This document shows, piece after piece, positions 8,812-18,040 of a stretch of DNA of 64,000 bases. Below the pieces are notes generated by a model. That model ran no database searches. It was not told where the DNA came from and saw only the letters and a list, made by a program, of their open reading frames with translations. Numbering within the stretch: the stretch's first letter is position 1; every line of letters begins with the position of its first letter. The position numbers and the translations under genes were made by a program. This DNA comes from Methanolobus profundi (lineage in GTDB: Archaea > Halobacteriota > Methanosarcinia > Methanosarcinales > Methanosarcinaceae), in NCBI RefSeq assembly GCF_900114835.1, contig NZ_FOUJ01000001.1, positions 248,001 to 312,000 on the forward strand, given 5' to 3'.

Positions 8812-9720
8812 TTAAAGTTGAAGTTTCTTCACAAATCGAAGGTCAAATATCTCTTCCTGCCTGAGCTTTCCTGAAATATATCCAAGTTCATGTAACACAT
8901 CCACGAATCTCATGGTGGATGCTATATATTCTTCAGATACCTTTGCAGTGTATTTGGGTGATATCATATACATGTCCTGTACGAAGTCAGCATCAACCAT
9001 CTTTATGGTATCTGCGACAAGTTCTGAAGCTTCTTCAGTGTTCTCCCGGATGAACCGGCAGGCTTTATCGTGTAGTTCTATGAACTTCAAAAGAGTGTCA
9101 TGTGAATTGTCTATCATGTTCTGGCTTGCAACGATCCCATAGCTTGGGTTGTCCGGCCAGAGCTTTTCAGGAGAAATTACTACCTTTGCATCACAATATC
9201 TCTTTGCGACAACTGCCAGAGATGGTGTCCCTACGGCTGCTTCGATCTCTCCGTCCATGATAGCCTCTGGTATCATGTCTGCCCATTCGTAGTTAAGGAT
9301 TCTGATCTCTTCGTCAAGACCAGCTTCTTTGATATAGTTCCTTATGATCACGTCATGAATGGAGCCAGCAGGTGGACAGGCAATGCTTAGTCCTCTGAAC
9401 TGCTCTAAAAAAAGTGTATTATTGTTATTACATTCATCAAGTGTATGATACTTGGCAGTGGCTATCATCACTGTTCCTTCCACATGGCCCCCTGCAATAC
9501 ACTTTGCTTTCAGGCTTCTGTCTATCCCTATCATCGTGGGTGGAAGTCCGATGTAACCTATATCGATCTCGTTGTTCTCAAGTGCACGGACGATGGCAGG
9601 TCCCCCTCCAAAAATTTCCCATTTAGGTTCAATGCCTGCTCTTTCCAGCCAGTCAGTGCTCATCAGTATGAATGAGCTGTGGTACATAGTGGAAAGATGA
9701 CCGATCCTTAGTTCTGTCAT
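8812..9720 (-). CDS. TauA/SsuA-like binding protein without signal peptide
   Basis: This 302-residue protein has the NMT1/SsuA/ThiY-type periplasmic-binding fold: an N-terminal strand MTELRIGHLSTMYHSSF, the GGGPAIVRALENNEIDIGYIG motif in the first lobe, and AVVAKRYCDAKVV in the second. It begins directly with the mature fold and has no signal peptide or lipobox, so it should be cytosolic. No permease or ATPase lies nearby. It follows the MoaD-like gene 41 bases downstream on the same strand, probably one transcript. Related folds serve as enzymes (for example THI5-type) or as intracellular ligand sensors. Its ligand, perhaps a sulfur compound, is unknown. Confidence 0.75.
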   Translation of the reverse strand: MTELRIGHLSTMYHSSFILMSTDWLERAGIEPKWEIFGGGPAIVRALENNEIDIGYIGLPPTMIGIDRSLKAKCIAGGHVEGTVMIATAKYHTLDECNNNNTLFLEQFRGLSIACPPAGSIHDVIIRNYIKEAGLDEEIRILNYEWADMIPEAIMDGEIEAAVGTPSLAVVAKRYCDAKVVISPEKLWPDNPSYGIVASQNMIDNSHDTLLKFIELHDKACRFIRENTEEASELVADTIKMVDADFVQDMYMISPKYTAKVSEEYIASTMRFVDVLHELGYISGKLRQEEIFDLRFVKKLQL

Positions 9721-9761
9721 GTATTCACCGTTTCTGATGGTCCGGGCTTGTTTTACGATGC

Positions 9762-10037
9762 TCAGCCACCGCTGATGGCCGGGAGTACTGAGACCTCGTC
9801 CCTGTCAGTGATCTTTGTTTCAATGCCGGAAAGATGTCTGATGTCCTCTCCGTTGACGTAAACATTGACGAACCTTCTGATCTCTCCACCATCCATCAGA
9901 CGTGTTTCAAATTCCTTGCCATATTCGCTGGAAAGCCTGTCAAAAAGTCCTTTCACCGTAGAATCTCCAATGTTGACCGTTGTAGCTCTTGTTCCTGTAA
10001 CACTGTTCAGGGCTGATGAGAATTTAATAAATACCAT
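9762..10037 (-). CDS. MoaD/ThiS-family ubiquitin-like sulfur carrier
   Basis: This 91-residue beta-grasp protein ends in SVLPAISGG, the Gly-Gly terminus that is adenylated and thiocarboxylated in MoaD, ThiS and SAMP proteins. DRDEVSVLPA is the typical last strand. It is divergent from a MoeB/ThiF-type activating enzyme, its likely partner. Roles could be molybdopterin or thiamine sulfur insertion, tRNA thiolation or protein modification; nothing in the window decides. In this sulfur cluster a carrier that takes up sulfide-derived sulfur for cysteine or homocysteine formation is also conceivable. Confidence 0.88.
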   Translation of the reverse strand: MVFIKFSSALNSVTGTRATTVNIGDSTVKGLFDRLSSEYGKEFETRLMDGGEIRRFVNVYVNGEDIRHLSGIETKITDRDEVSVLPAISGG

Positions 10038-10416
10038 TTGTTTTTCACATCCCTTTCCTCAGTTGATATCAGATGCATTCCTGTAGGGTGCAGTGGTCGC
10101 ATGAGGATATAGTATGGTAATGCTGTACTTTTTCCAGCATTCTGTATTACTGGCCTATTAGTTGATGCTTATACATCTGCCCTTTTATTCAGGCTAAAAT
10201 AGCCGCATTTTGCAGTCTGAAGTGAGATATGCCTTTCAGCAGACTTGTGTATGCGCCGGTAAGCATGTATGAATACGGTGTTTTATGAATATTTCATACA
10301 TTTATGAATGGGTATTTTTGCCTCATTCTATACCTATTTATCAAAAAATGGTCCATTCTTAAAAAAGAAACATGAGCTATGATGGTCGACCTGTGTCGGT
10401 CTCAGGAAGGTTAATT
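10038..10416. promoter_or_regulatory. Divergent promoter region of sulfur-carrier and activating-enzyme genes
   Basis: The gap has no gene. An A/T-rich part near 10285-10345 contains the palindrome ATGAATATTTCAT (about 10285-10297) and further TATTTAT-like boxes that could serve the plus-strand gene. No other structure stands out. Confidence 0.35.
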
Positions 10417-11235
10417 ATGATCCATGGATTTACAGATGAACAGATCACGCGTTATTCAAGACATATCATCCTGCAGGAAGTAGGAGGAAAAGGCCAACAA
10501 AAACTGTTATCCTCAAAAGTGTTGTGTATAGGTGCAGGGGGATTGGGTTCTCCTATTATACAGTATCTTGCGGCTGCCGGTGTAGGGACCATTGGTATAG
10601 TCGATGATGATGTAGTGGACCTGAGCAACCTCCAGAGGCAGGTGATACATGGAGGTAATGTATCTGTTCCAAAGGTCGATTCTGCAAAAAAGTACGTCGC
10701 TGATCTTAATCCTGATGTGAATATCATCACTTATAATGAAAGGATCGGTCCTGGAAATATACTTGATATCATAAAAGATTACGATGTCATTGTAGATGGC
10801 TCTGACAATTTCGCCACTCGTTATCTTGTGAACGATGCCTGTGTACTTGCAAAGAAACCACTTTCTCATGGCAGTATATTTCGTTTTGAAGGACAGGCTA
10901 TGACGGTAGTCCCTGGCGAGGGTCCGTGCTATAGGTGTCTTTTTGAACATGCTCCGCCTGCTGATATGGTGCCAAGTTGCCAGGAGGCCGGTGTCTTAGG
11001 CGTGTTGCCTGGTGTTATTGGTACAATTCAGGCCACAGAGGTAATAAAATATCTTCTTGGAGTTGGCGAGCTACTTAATGGTCGTCTTGTATTCTATGAT
11101 GCATTGAATATGTCCTTCGACGAGATCAAGGTCCGCAAGGATCCGTCATGTCCTGTATGTGGTGAGAAGCCTTCGATAACATCGATAGAGGATGAGAATT
11201 ATCTTCATGGGGATGGTGTATGTACTTTGGGTTAG
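10417..11235 (+). CDS. MoeB/ThiF/HesA-type E1-like activating enzyme
   Basis: The start at 10417 (MIHGFTDEQ) is preferred over an upstream Met at 10372, because GGAAGG stands 6 bases before it and the family begins with a segment such as RYSRHIILQEVGG; this gives 272 residues. GAGGLGSP is the nucleotide loop, DDDVVDLSNLQRQVIH the Arg-finger region, and CYRC with CPVCG the structural zinc site. These enzymes adenylate the C-terminal glycine of MoaD/ThiS-like carriers. The carrier gene lies divergently next door. Confidence 0.92.
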   Translation: MIHGFTDEQITRYSRHIILQEVGGKGQQKLLSSKVLCIGAGGLGSPIIQYLAAAGVGTIGIVDDDVVDLSNLQRQVIHGGNVSVPKVDSAKKYVADLNPDVNIITYNERIGPGNILDIIKDYDVIVDGSDNFATRYLVNDACVLAKKPLSHGSIFRFEGQAMTVVPGEGPCYRCLFEHAPPADMVPSCQEAGVLGVLPGVIGTIQATEVIKYLLGVGELLNGRLVFYDALNMSFDEIKVRKDPSCPVCGEKPSITSIEDENYLHGDGVCTLG

Positions 11236-11384
11236 GACAGGAGAATGTGAGTATTTAATCATTAATGTCCTCTGTTGTTTTTGTCGCTGGGATAACTAAT
11301 TTCTAATGCTTTTTTATGTTTCTCTTTTTCTAACATATTATTGATTTTGTCTGAACTAAGGCAAGATATTAAAAAATCTAATAA

Positions 11385-11392
11385 GATATATA
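11385..11392 (+). promoter_or_regulatory. TATA box of first TPR gene
   Basis: GATATATA lies 25-30 bases before the ATG at 11417. This spacing implies transcription starting at or close to the start codon (leaderless). The paralogous gene downstream has the same layout. Confidence 0.5.
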
Positions 11393-11416
11393 TTGTCGTA
11401 TGCTTATTTTATCCCA

Positions 11417-12964
11417 ATGACCAATAATTCCACAAGTCCCACAGGTAACATCTCATGGATAGACAGCACCTTAAAAGAAACCTCGGACTTCTTCTCTGCT
11501 CATTATTCTATTCTATCTATAGAAAATATTAGTCTTGGAATTGGAATTATTGCAATATTAGTTGCATTTTACATTTATCTAAAACAAAAAAAGTCAAGTG
11601 AAAAAGGCCATTCAGAACTTCTCTCTAATCAAGAAAAAATGCTTGAAAAATTCGATTCCATTAAACTATTCCCTAACTCTCCAATTTCCAATATTGTTGA
11701 TTTCTTCTTGGAATTTGATGATGATCACAAAAAAGACCTTTTTGAGTCTGCAATGAAGTTCCGAGATGAATACAAGCCACTTGAGGCTTTAAAAAGATTC
11801 AATCAACTTTTAGATCAGGAACTAACAGACAGTGAAAAAATCTCACTTTTTGTAAATATTGGAAATACTAATCTTTTGATTGGAGATTACGATGAAGCCA
11901 TTAGCAAGTACAATAAAGCTCTTAAGATTGCTGAACAAGCAAATGATATTCGGTCAAAAGGAGTGGCATTAGGAAACATCGGATTGATATACGCTGATAA
12001 AGGGGATACTGAAAAAGCCTTAAAATGCCATCTTCAGTCCCTTAAGATTGCTCGAGAAATGGGATACAAGAAGGGAGAAGCAAACCAGCTGGGAAATATT
12101 GGTAATATATACAATGCCAAAGGCGATAATGAAAATGCATTGGACTATTATCAACAAGCCCTTAAGATTCATCGTGAGATAGGGCACAAGTCGAGAGTGG
12201 CAGGTAATTTAGGAAACATTGGGTTAGTATACAATAATAAAGGCGAATCTGAAAAAGCATTGGAACACTTAGAACAAGCCCTTGATATAGCTCATGAGAT
12301 TGGATTCAAATTAGGAGAGGCAAATCAATTAGCAAACATTGGGGTGCTATACTCTAAAAAAGAGGAATTTAAAAAAGCATTGGACTATCATCATAAAGCC
12401 CTCGAGATTCATCGTGATATTGGACACAAGTTGGGAGTAGCAGCTGATTTGGGTAATATTGGACTTATATATCGAGATAAAGGTGAATTAGAACAAGCCT
12501 TGACTTATCTATTTGAAGCCTTGGAAATTGATCGTGATATTGGATATAAATTGGGAGAAGCAAGTGATTTAGGGAATATTGGACTCGCATATAAAACTAA
12601 AGGAGAATTTGAAAATGCATTGGAATACTTAGAACAAGCTCTTAAGATTGATTGCGAGATTGGATACAAGTTGGGAGAAGCAAACCAACTGGGAAATATT
12701 GGTAACTTATATAGTGCCAAATATAATTTAAAACAAGCATTGAAGTATCACCATCAAGCTCTTGATATTGACCGTAAAATTGGATATAAGTTGGGAGAGG
12801 CAATCGATTTGAGGAATATTGGACTGATATATCATGGTGAAGGCCAACAGGAAAAAGCATTACATTACTTAGAAGAAGCCCAACAAATTTTTAATTCAAT
12901 AGGAGCATGTAATTTGGGAGATAAAGTACAAAAACACATTTTGGAAGTTATACATAATATCTAA
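11417..12964 (+). CDS. Membrane-anchored TPR repeat protein, copy 1
   Basis: The start at ATG 11417 (MTNNSTSPTGNIS) is chosen because the neighbouring paralogue aligns there and a TATA box lies about 27 bases upstream; this gives 515 residues. One hydrophobic helix lies at about residues 38-58 (LGIGIIAILVAFYIYLK), then a linker and about nine 40-residue TPR units, each with a GNIG-x2-Y-x3-G core and ALxxHxxALxIxREIG. TPR arrays bind other proteins; no enzymatic domain is present. With its paralogue it may form a membrane scaffold. Confidence 0.88.
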   Translation: MTNNSTSPTGNISWIDSTLKETSDFFSAHYSILSIENISLGIGIIAILVAFYIYLKQKKSSEKGHSELLSNQEKMLEKFDSIKLFPNSPISNIVDFFLEFDDDHKKDLFESAMKFRDEYKPLEALKRFNQLLDQELTDSEKISLFVNIGNTNLLIGDYDEAISKYNKALKIAEQANDIRSKGVALGNIGLIYADKGDTEKALKCHLQSLKIAREMGYKKGEANQLGNIGNIYNAKGDNENALDYYQQALKIHREIGHKSRVAGNLGNIGLVYNNKGESEKALEHLEQALDIAHEIGFKLGEANQLANIGVLYSKKEEFKKALDYHHKALEIHRDIGHKLGVAADLGNIGLIYRDKGELEQALTYLFEALEIDRDIGYKLGEASDLGNIGLAYKTKGEFENALEYLEQALKIDCEIGYKLGEANQLGNIGNLYSAKYNLKQALKYHHQALDIDRKIGYKLGEAIDLRNIGLIYHGEGQQEKALHYLEEAQQIFNSIGACNLGDKVQKHILEVIHNI

Positions 12965-13035
12965 AACTTCCCTCTATTTTCTCTAGGACAACATTTCCCC
13001 ACTTTCACTTATCCAGCCATCACCCCATTTAAAAA

Positions 13036-13045
13036 AACATATATC
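13036..13045 (+). promoter_or_regulatory. TATA box of second TPR gene
   Basis: CATATATC centred near 13041 stands 27 bases before the ATG at 13068, matching the arrangement of the first TPR gene. The short segment between TATA and ATG is also similar in the two copies (TTTTATC just before the ATG). Confidence 0.5.
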
Positions 13046-13067
13046 TCTTCCTGCTAATTTTATCTTA

Positions 13068-14606
13068 ATGGCTAATAATTCTATAAGTCCTACAGGTAAC
13101 ATCTCATGGATAGATACCGCCTTAAAAGAAAGCATGGACTTCTTATCTGTTCATTATTCCAACTTGCCAAAAGATGATTTATCAATTTTAATAGGAATTG
13201 TTGGACTTATCATAGCATTTATTTCGATCTGGTATGCATTTCATTCTTCTCGGAAACAAGATGACACAAATAAAGAAATTCTTGATAAAATAGATTCCAT
13301 TAAACCATTCGATAAATCTCCTATTTCTAATATTGTTGATTTTTTCCCAGAATTTGATGATGATTACAAAAGAGATATCTTTGAGTCTGCAATGAAGTTT
13401 CGTGATGAATATATGCCACATGAGGCACTAAAAAGATTCAGCCTTCTTATAAATCAGAAACTAACAGACTATGAAAAAATAGCACTTTTTGTAGATATTG
13501 GAAATACTAATCTTTTGATAGGTGATTATGATGAGGCTATTAGCAAGTACAAGAAAGCTCTCATGATTGCTGAACAAGCAAATGATATTCAGGCAAAAGG
13601 AGCAACATTAGGAAATGTCGGACTAATATATGCAGATAAAGGCGATACTGAAAAATCCTTGAAATATCAACTGCAATCTCTTGCTATTGCTCGTGAAATT
13701 GGAGACAAAAGGGGGGAATCAAGTGCTTTGGGAAATATTGGACTGATATACAGTGACAAAGGCGATACTAATGAAGCCTTACAATATCAACTTCAATCCC
13801 TTGCTATTGCTCGCGAAATTGGATTCAAGGTGGTAGAAGCAAGTGCTTTGGGAAATATTGGACTGATATACAGTGACAAAGGCGATACTGAAAAATCCTT
13901 GAAATATCATCTGCAATCCCTTGCTATTGCTTGCGAAATTGGATACAAGGTAGTAGAAGCAAACCAATTGGGAAGTATTGGACTAATCTACAGAAATAAA
14001 GGCGATAATAGCAAAGCCTTGCAATCTCATCTACAATCCCTTGAGATACATCGTGAAATTGGGTACAAGGTAGGGGAATCAATTGAGTTGGGAAATATTG
14101 GGCTGGTATACTTAAATAACGGCGAATTGGAAAATGCCTTGAACCACTTTGAACAAGCTCTTGATATTGCTAGTGAAATTGAATATAAGTTGGGACGAGC
14201 AAATCAATTGGGAAATATTGGAGTGATATGCTTTAGTAAAGGCGAAATGGAAAAATCCTTGCAATATTATCATCAATCCCTTAGTATTGCTCACGAAATA
14301 GGATATAAGAAGGGAGAAGCAAGTGCTTTGACAAATATTGGTACGATATATGTTGGCAAAGATGATGCTGATAATGCCTTGCACTGCTTCGAACAAGCCC
14401 TTGATATTCATCGCGAAATAGGATATAAGAAGGGAGAAGCAAGCGATTGGGCAAATATTGGACTTATATTTGCTGGAAAAGGCGAACTAGAAAAAGCATT
14501 ACAATACTTAGAAGAAGCAAAACTTATCTTTGAATCAATTGGAGCTTCTAATCTAGCAGAGCAAACACATCGTAATATATTAGTCATCAAAACTGATATG
14601 AAATAA
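13068..14606 (+). CDS. Membrane-anchored TPR repeat protein, copy 2
   Basis: This 512-residue paralogue of the preceding gene has the same order: a conserved start (SPTGNISWID), one transmembrane helix (about residues 42-62), a conserved block (KSPISNIVDFFPEFDDDYKR) and about nine TPR units. The N-terminal 180 residues are much closer between the copies than the repeats, where unit order has drifted and some neighbouring units (GNIGLIYSDKGDT, twice) look recently duplicated within the gene. The function is unknown; protein-protein interaction is expected. Confidence 0.88.
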   Translation: MANNSISPTGNISWIDTALKESMDFLSVHYSNLPKDDLSILIGIVGLIIAFISIWYAFHSSRKQDDTNKEILDKIDSIKPFDKSPISNIVDFFPEFDDDYKRDIFESAMKFRDEYMPHEALKRFSLLINQKLTDYEKIALFVDIGNTNLLIGDYDEAISKYKKALMIAEQANDIQAKGATLGNVGLIYADKGDTEKSLKYQLQSLAIAREIGDKRGESSALGNIGLIYSDKGDTNEALQYQLQSLAIAREIGFKVVEASALGNIGLIYSDKGDTEKSLKYHLQSLAIACEIGYKVVEANQLGSIGLIYRNKGDNSKALQSHLQSLEIHREIGYKVGESIELGNIGLVYLNNGELENALNHFEQALDIASEIEYKLGRANQLGNIGVICFSKGEMEKSLQYYHQSLSIAHEIGYKKGEASALTNIGTIYVGKDDADNALHCFEQALDIHREIGYKKGEASDWANIGLIFAGKGELEKALQYLEEAKLIFESIGASNLAEQTHRNILVIKTDMK

Positions 14607-14735
14607 CCCAAATTAGCTATTGTTCTCAGTTTTGAAACTTCCAATCATGAATCTATCGCCAACGGATTAATTATATACATTACAGTAAAAAATACGATGC
14701 TATGTGTTAATAAGGTTAATGTACAATGAACATTC

Positions 14736-15758
14736 TTAATTTTGTAAATATTCTTCATTGAACATCCTTGCCATCAGGACTACATATGATATCAACAAGG
14801 GACCGATAATGATCCCAAGAAGTCCGAAAAGGTTCAGTCCTATTATCACTCCAATTAGTGATTCCAGTGGATGGATACGTCCGACCTTGTTCTGTATCAT
14901 GGGTCTCAGGAAATTATCTATGGAACTGAGGATCACTCCTCCAATGAGGATGCCTACAGCAGTAAAATAATCCTGCTGGATAAGCTGGATGATAACAGCC
15001 GGGATCCATATGAGCGTTGCACCAACAACTGGCAGGAATGAAAGGATGATCGCAACGAATCCCCAGAGGAATGCACCATCGACTCCAAGCAACAGGAATG
15101 TTACTGTGAGTATCCCACCCTGTATGAGGGCAATGATGCCTGAGCTGATGAGTGTTGCATTTACAATGGATGTGAACTCATTCTGAAGGGTCTCTGTATT
15201 CTTTTTATTGAATGGGACTGCATTTTTAAGTTTGATCGAGCTTTTTGAACCGGTACCTACAAACAAATAATACAACAGGAAATACATTATAACGAACTCA
15301 ATGAGTCGTTGTCCCAGGCTTTGTATCGCGTTGACCAGCAGTGTACTGAAGAAATTAGCTGCGGCCGAGACAAGTTCTGTGATCTTTTCATTAATATTGA
15401 TCTCCATTGGTAATGATTCAAGATGAAGCTGGGCTATGTATGTGTTTGCAGTATTCAGGTATCCTATGATGGTGTCAGTATCGAATAGGATATCCTGTAT
15501 CTGGATTATCACAACGGTAATTAGCAGGTAAAGTGGTATCAATATCAGGATTATTGTCAGGACTATTATGCTAAATGCAGCTATGCTCTTTTTAAGGCCC
15601 CTTTTATCTGTCAGGTTCGTGTATAGTGGCTTGAAGACCACATATAGTATGAAAGCCCCGAAAAATGCATTGATGTAAGGGTAAAGGGCGTAAATAAGAA
15701 CTGCTGCCAACACTCCAAGTATCAGAAGTGCCTGTGGCATCTTGCTTGGATGGTTCAT
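14736..15758 (-). CDS. AI-2E family transporter-like membrane protein
   Basis: This 340-residue polytopic protein has the family pattern: two N-terminal helices, a central amphipathic domain (about 110-180), then paired helices and the closing motif DNFLRPMIQNKVGRIHPL followed by GLLGIIIGPLL. Members have been linked to autoinducer-2 export and to Na+/H+ exchange. The substrate here is unknown. It is encoded convergently to the TPR genes and divergently from a YihY-type gene. Confidence 0.88.
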   Translation of the reverse strand: MNHPSKMPQALLILGVLAAVLIYALYPYINAFFGAFILYVVFKPLYTNLTDKRGLKKSIAAFSIIVLTIILILIPLYLLITVVIIQIQDILFDTDTIIGYLNTANTYIAQLHLESLPMEININEKITELVSAAANFFSTLLVNAIQSLGQRLIEFVIMYFLLYYLFVGTGSKSSIKLKNAVPFNKKNTETLQNEFTSIVNATLISSGIIALIQGGILTVTFLLLGVDGAFLWGFVAIILSFLPVVGATLIWIPAVIIQLIQQDYFTAVGILIGGVILSSIDNFLRPMIQNKVGRIHPLESLIGVIIGLNLFGLLGIIIGPLLISYVVLMARMFNEEYLQN

Positions 15759-15864
15759 TACTTTTCACATTCTTGTTCATTGTATTTAAGAGTACTATCC
15801 TGGAACTTCTGAGCAGAGATATCACTGATAAAGAATAAATTCTATTGGATGGTTGTTCTAGTAG

Positions 15865-16692
15865 ATGATATCGGAATATGTCTGCCTTTTCAGAAAAACT
15901 CTGGTCAAGTGGAGGGATGATGATGGTATCACAAGCAGTGCAGCTCTTTCCTTCCATGCGATAATAGGGCTTCCTTCTCTTCTTCTGTTCACTCTGTTCC
16001 TGGGGAGTATCTTTCTGAAAGAACAGCTTATAAAAGCAGCCATCATCACAGATGTATCTCTTTTTGCAGATGATATATCGATAAAGGTATTGAATTCACT
16101 TTTCACACAGCTCTCTGTCAGTACATCCTTCAGTTTAGGTGCTTTACTGAGTTTTTTGCTCTATCTCTGGAGTGCAGGTAATATCTTCCTTCAGTTTCAG
16201 AGAATGATCAACAGGATGTGGAGCTCAGGTCCGTCCAACAGAAGCTGGCTTCACAGGCAAGTGCGTAAAAGGGCATCTGCTCTGGTTGCAGCATTGGTAT
16301 TTGGGATACTTGTAGCAATGAGTACTTTATTTGAAGTTGCGTTCTTTGTTGTTTCTGATAGCCTGCAAACTATCCTTCCGGTCTCCACTGGTCTTGTACA
16401 GTACTCCAGTCTGGTGATAAATTTCCTGACCCTTATCGTCCTGTTCATGTATCTTTTCAGAGTACTTCCTGATGCTAATCTTGGTATGAGGTATGTATTT
16501 ACGGGCTCCCTGCTTACAGTTGGTTTACTTACGATCGGAAAGTACCTTGTTGGTATATATCTCTCTTACAGCAGTATAACGACAGTCTATGGTACCATTG
16601 GGTCAATACTTGCTGTTTTTCTCTGGATATATCTATCTTCCATTATTGTTACTTTTATGGCTGAGTTTACTGGCGTATATGCAAAATCATGA
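15865..16692 (+). CDS. YihY/BrkB-family membrane protein
   Basis: This 275-residue protein has about six transmembrane helices and the family signatures SSAALSFHAIIGLPS near the N terminus, LWSAGNIFLQFQRMINRMW in the middle and YGTIGSILAVFLWIYLSS near the end. The family was once misnamed ribonuclease BN; its biochemical role remains unclear. The divergent AI-2E gene starts about 105 bases away, so they may share a control region. Confidence 0.88.
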   Translation: MISEYVCLFRKTLVKWRDDDGITSSAALSFHAIIGLPSLLLFTLFLGSIFLKEQLIKAAIITDVSLFADDISIKVLNSLFTQLSVSTSFSLGALLSFLLYLWSAGNIFLQFQRMINRMWSSGPSNRSWLHRQVRKRASALVAALVFGILVAMSTLFEVAFFVVSDSLQTILPVSTGLVQYSSLVINFLTLIVLFMYLFRVLPDANLGMRYVFTGSLLTVGLLTIGKYLVGIYLSYSSITTVYGTIGSILAVFLWIYLSSIIVTFMAEFTGVYAKS

Positions 16693-17004
16693 CGTATCGG
16701 CATTTCACCTACATAGTATGCAAAAAACTATATTCTTTTTAATATCTACTTTTTATATTCTATTACTAGTAATATACTTTGTTGGCTGCTTGTTATTTGT
16801 CATTGGGGATGCAGGATGTTTGAGACTCAGGTGGTGTTCCAAGTTGAAATAAAAATATGACATATCTGGCCAATTTTAATGTATGTCTTACTTATTCATG
16901 TATATCATACTATAATCATACTAGTATGATTTTATCGTGTCCGGTTGTATGATGAAAACATATATCTAATATTCAATATGAATCATGTAGTGGGTGTGTG
17001 AAAT
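16693..17004 (+). promoter_or_regulatory. Upstream region of tspO-like gene with CATACTAGTATG palindrome
   Basis: This A/T-rich gap carries ATCATACTA at 16904-16912 and again within the perfect 16-base palindrome ATCATACTAGTATGAT at 16915-16930. The core CATACTAGTATG recurs at 51149-51160, and a close relative stands before the RHH gene (40750-40763). It is probably an operator. No gene is seen in the gap. Confidence 0.5.
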
Positions 17005-17490
17005 ATGAATTTTGAGCATATCGACTGGAAGAAGCTTATAAGCTCTGTCGTTCTATGTCAGTTAACTGGGATTCTGGGTGGGATATTCACTTATAATTCT
17101 ATATCAAGTTGGTATGTATCACTTGAAAAACCCGCTATCGTTCCACCTGGGTGGAGCTTTTCGGTAGTATGGCCCATTCTCTATCTTCTAATGGGTATTT
17201 CACTTTATCTGATATGGCAAAAAGGATGGCGATCACCTGGCATAAAGGTCGCAATGTATGTATTTGGGATCCAGTTATTTCTGAATTTCCTATGGTCACT
17301 CTTATTCTTTGGATTGCGTTCTCCTCTAATGGGTTTTATAGATATATTGGCCCTGTGGGTATTGATCTTAGTTAATATTGTGGTATTTTCCAGGATATCC
17401 CGTACTGCGGGCTTGATTCTTGTTCCATATCTATTGTGGGTATCTTTTGCAGCGTATCTCAACTATTACTTGATGATCCTGAATGCCTGA
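17005..17490 (+). CDS. TspO/MBR-family tryptophan-rich membrane protein
   Basis: This 161-residue protein has five predicted transmembrane helices and the TspO hallmarks: WYVSLEKPAIVPPGWSF after helix 1, VWPILYLLMGISLYLIW, LFLNFLWSLLFFG and LLWVSFAAYLNYY. TspO proteins bind porphyrins and other ligands and act as stress or redox regulators. The gene stands alone behind the palindromic control site. Confidence 0.92.
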   Translation: MNFEHIDWKKLISSVVLCQLTGILGGIFTYNSISSWYVSLEKPAIVPPGWSFSVVWPILYLLMGISLYLIWQKGWRSPGIKVAMYVFGIQLFLNFLWSLLFFGLRSPLMGFIDILALWVLILVNIVVFSRISRTAGLILVPYLLWVSFAAYLNYYLMILNA

Positions 17491-17610
17491 TCAGTGATAC
17501 ATTCATTCTGGAAATCTCGTATTTCCAGTAGTTGTTCTATAGTTGTTGTGGATCCATGACCCTTGTCAGTCCGATGATCATTTTGCCATGTTTAAGCAAG
17601 GCTCGAAGTG

Positions 17611-17650
17611 GCAGAAAAAAAATTAAAAGAAAAGCATTCTATGGATGCTT
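17611..17650 (-). terminator. Terminator of the CMD-like gene
   Basis: On the minus strand AAGCAT (17650-17645) pairs with ATGCTT (17637-17632) and is followed by a T-rich run complementary to the A-run at 17615-17631. Confidence 0.45.
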
Positions 17651-17663
17651 CTGGTTTCTGTAT

Positions 17664-17963
17664 TCAGAGTATGTCTCTTAGTGCATTGGCCGCTGCATAA
17701 ACGCTTCCTATGCCGCCTATATAGTTTGCAATGCGCACAGCTTCCATTATCTCCTCTTTTGTTGCACCTGCATCCATTGCCTGCATTGCCAGTACCTTTA
17801 CTCCGTCAATTGCGCCATGCTCAGCATCGAGTGCCAGTGCAATAAGGAATTTGTATTTAAGCGGTATGGCTCCTTCTGAAAGTGCGTTCTCACGTACTCC
17901 CTCTATCATATTGAAGAATTCACTGTCTTTTTCCTGGATTATGTTTAGTGGATGTCCTTCCAT
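17664..17963 (-). CDS. Carboxymuconolactone-decarboxylase/AhpD-like protein without cysteines
   Basis: This 99-residue all-helical protein matches the CMD fold (IPLKYKFLIALALDAEHG, then GATKEEIMEAVRIANYIGG). It contains no cysteine, so it cannot use the CxxC dithiol of AhpD peroxidase-type members; only the neighbouring His is kept. A very strong GGAGGAGATC ribosome site lies before the ATG. The function is unknown. Cysteine-less members occur among decarboxylase-like relatives. Confidence 0.85.
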   Translation of the reverse strand: MEGHPLNIIQEKDSEFFNMIEGVRENALSEGAIPLKYKFLIALALDAEHGAIDGVKVLAMQAMDAGATKEEIMEAVRIANYIGGIGSVYAAANALRDIL

Positions 17964-18040
17964 TTGATCTCCTCCTTTTTTTCTTGTCAGTGAAACTATA
18001 TGTCCTTTCCTGATGGATCATTATTCATTTCTCAAAATGC

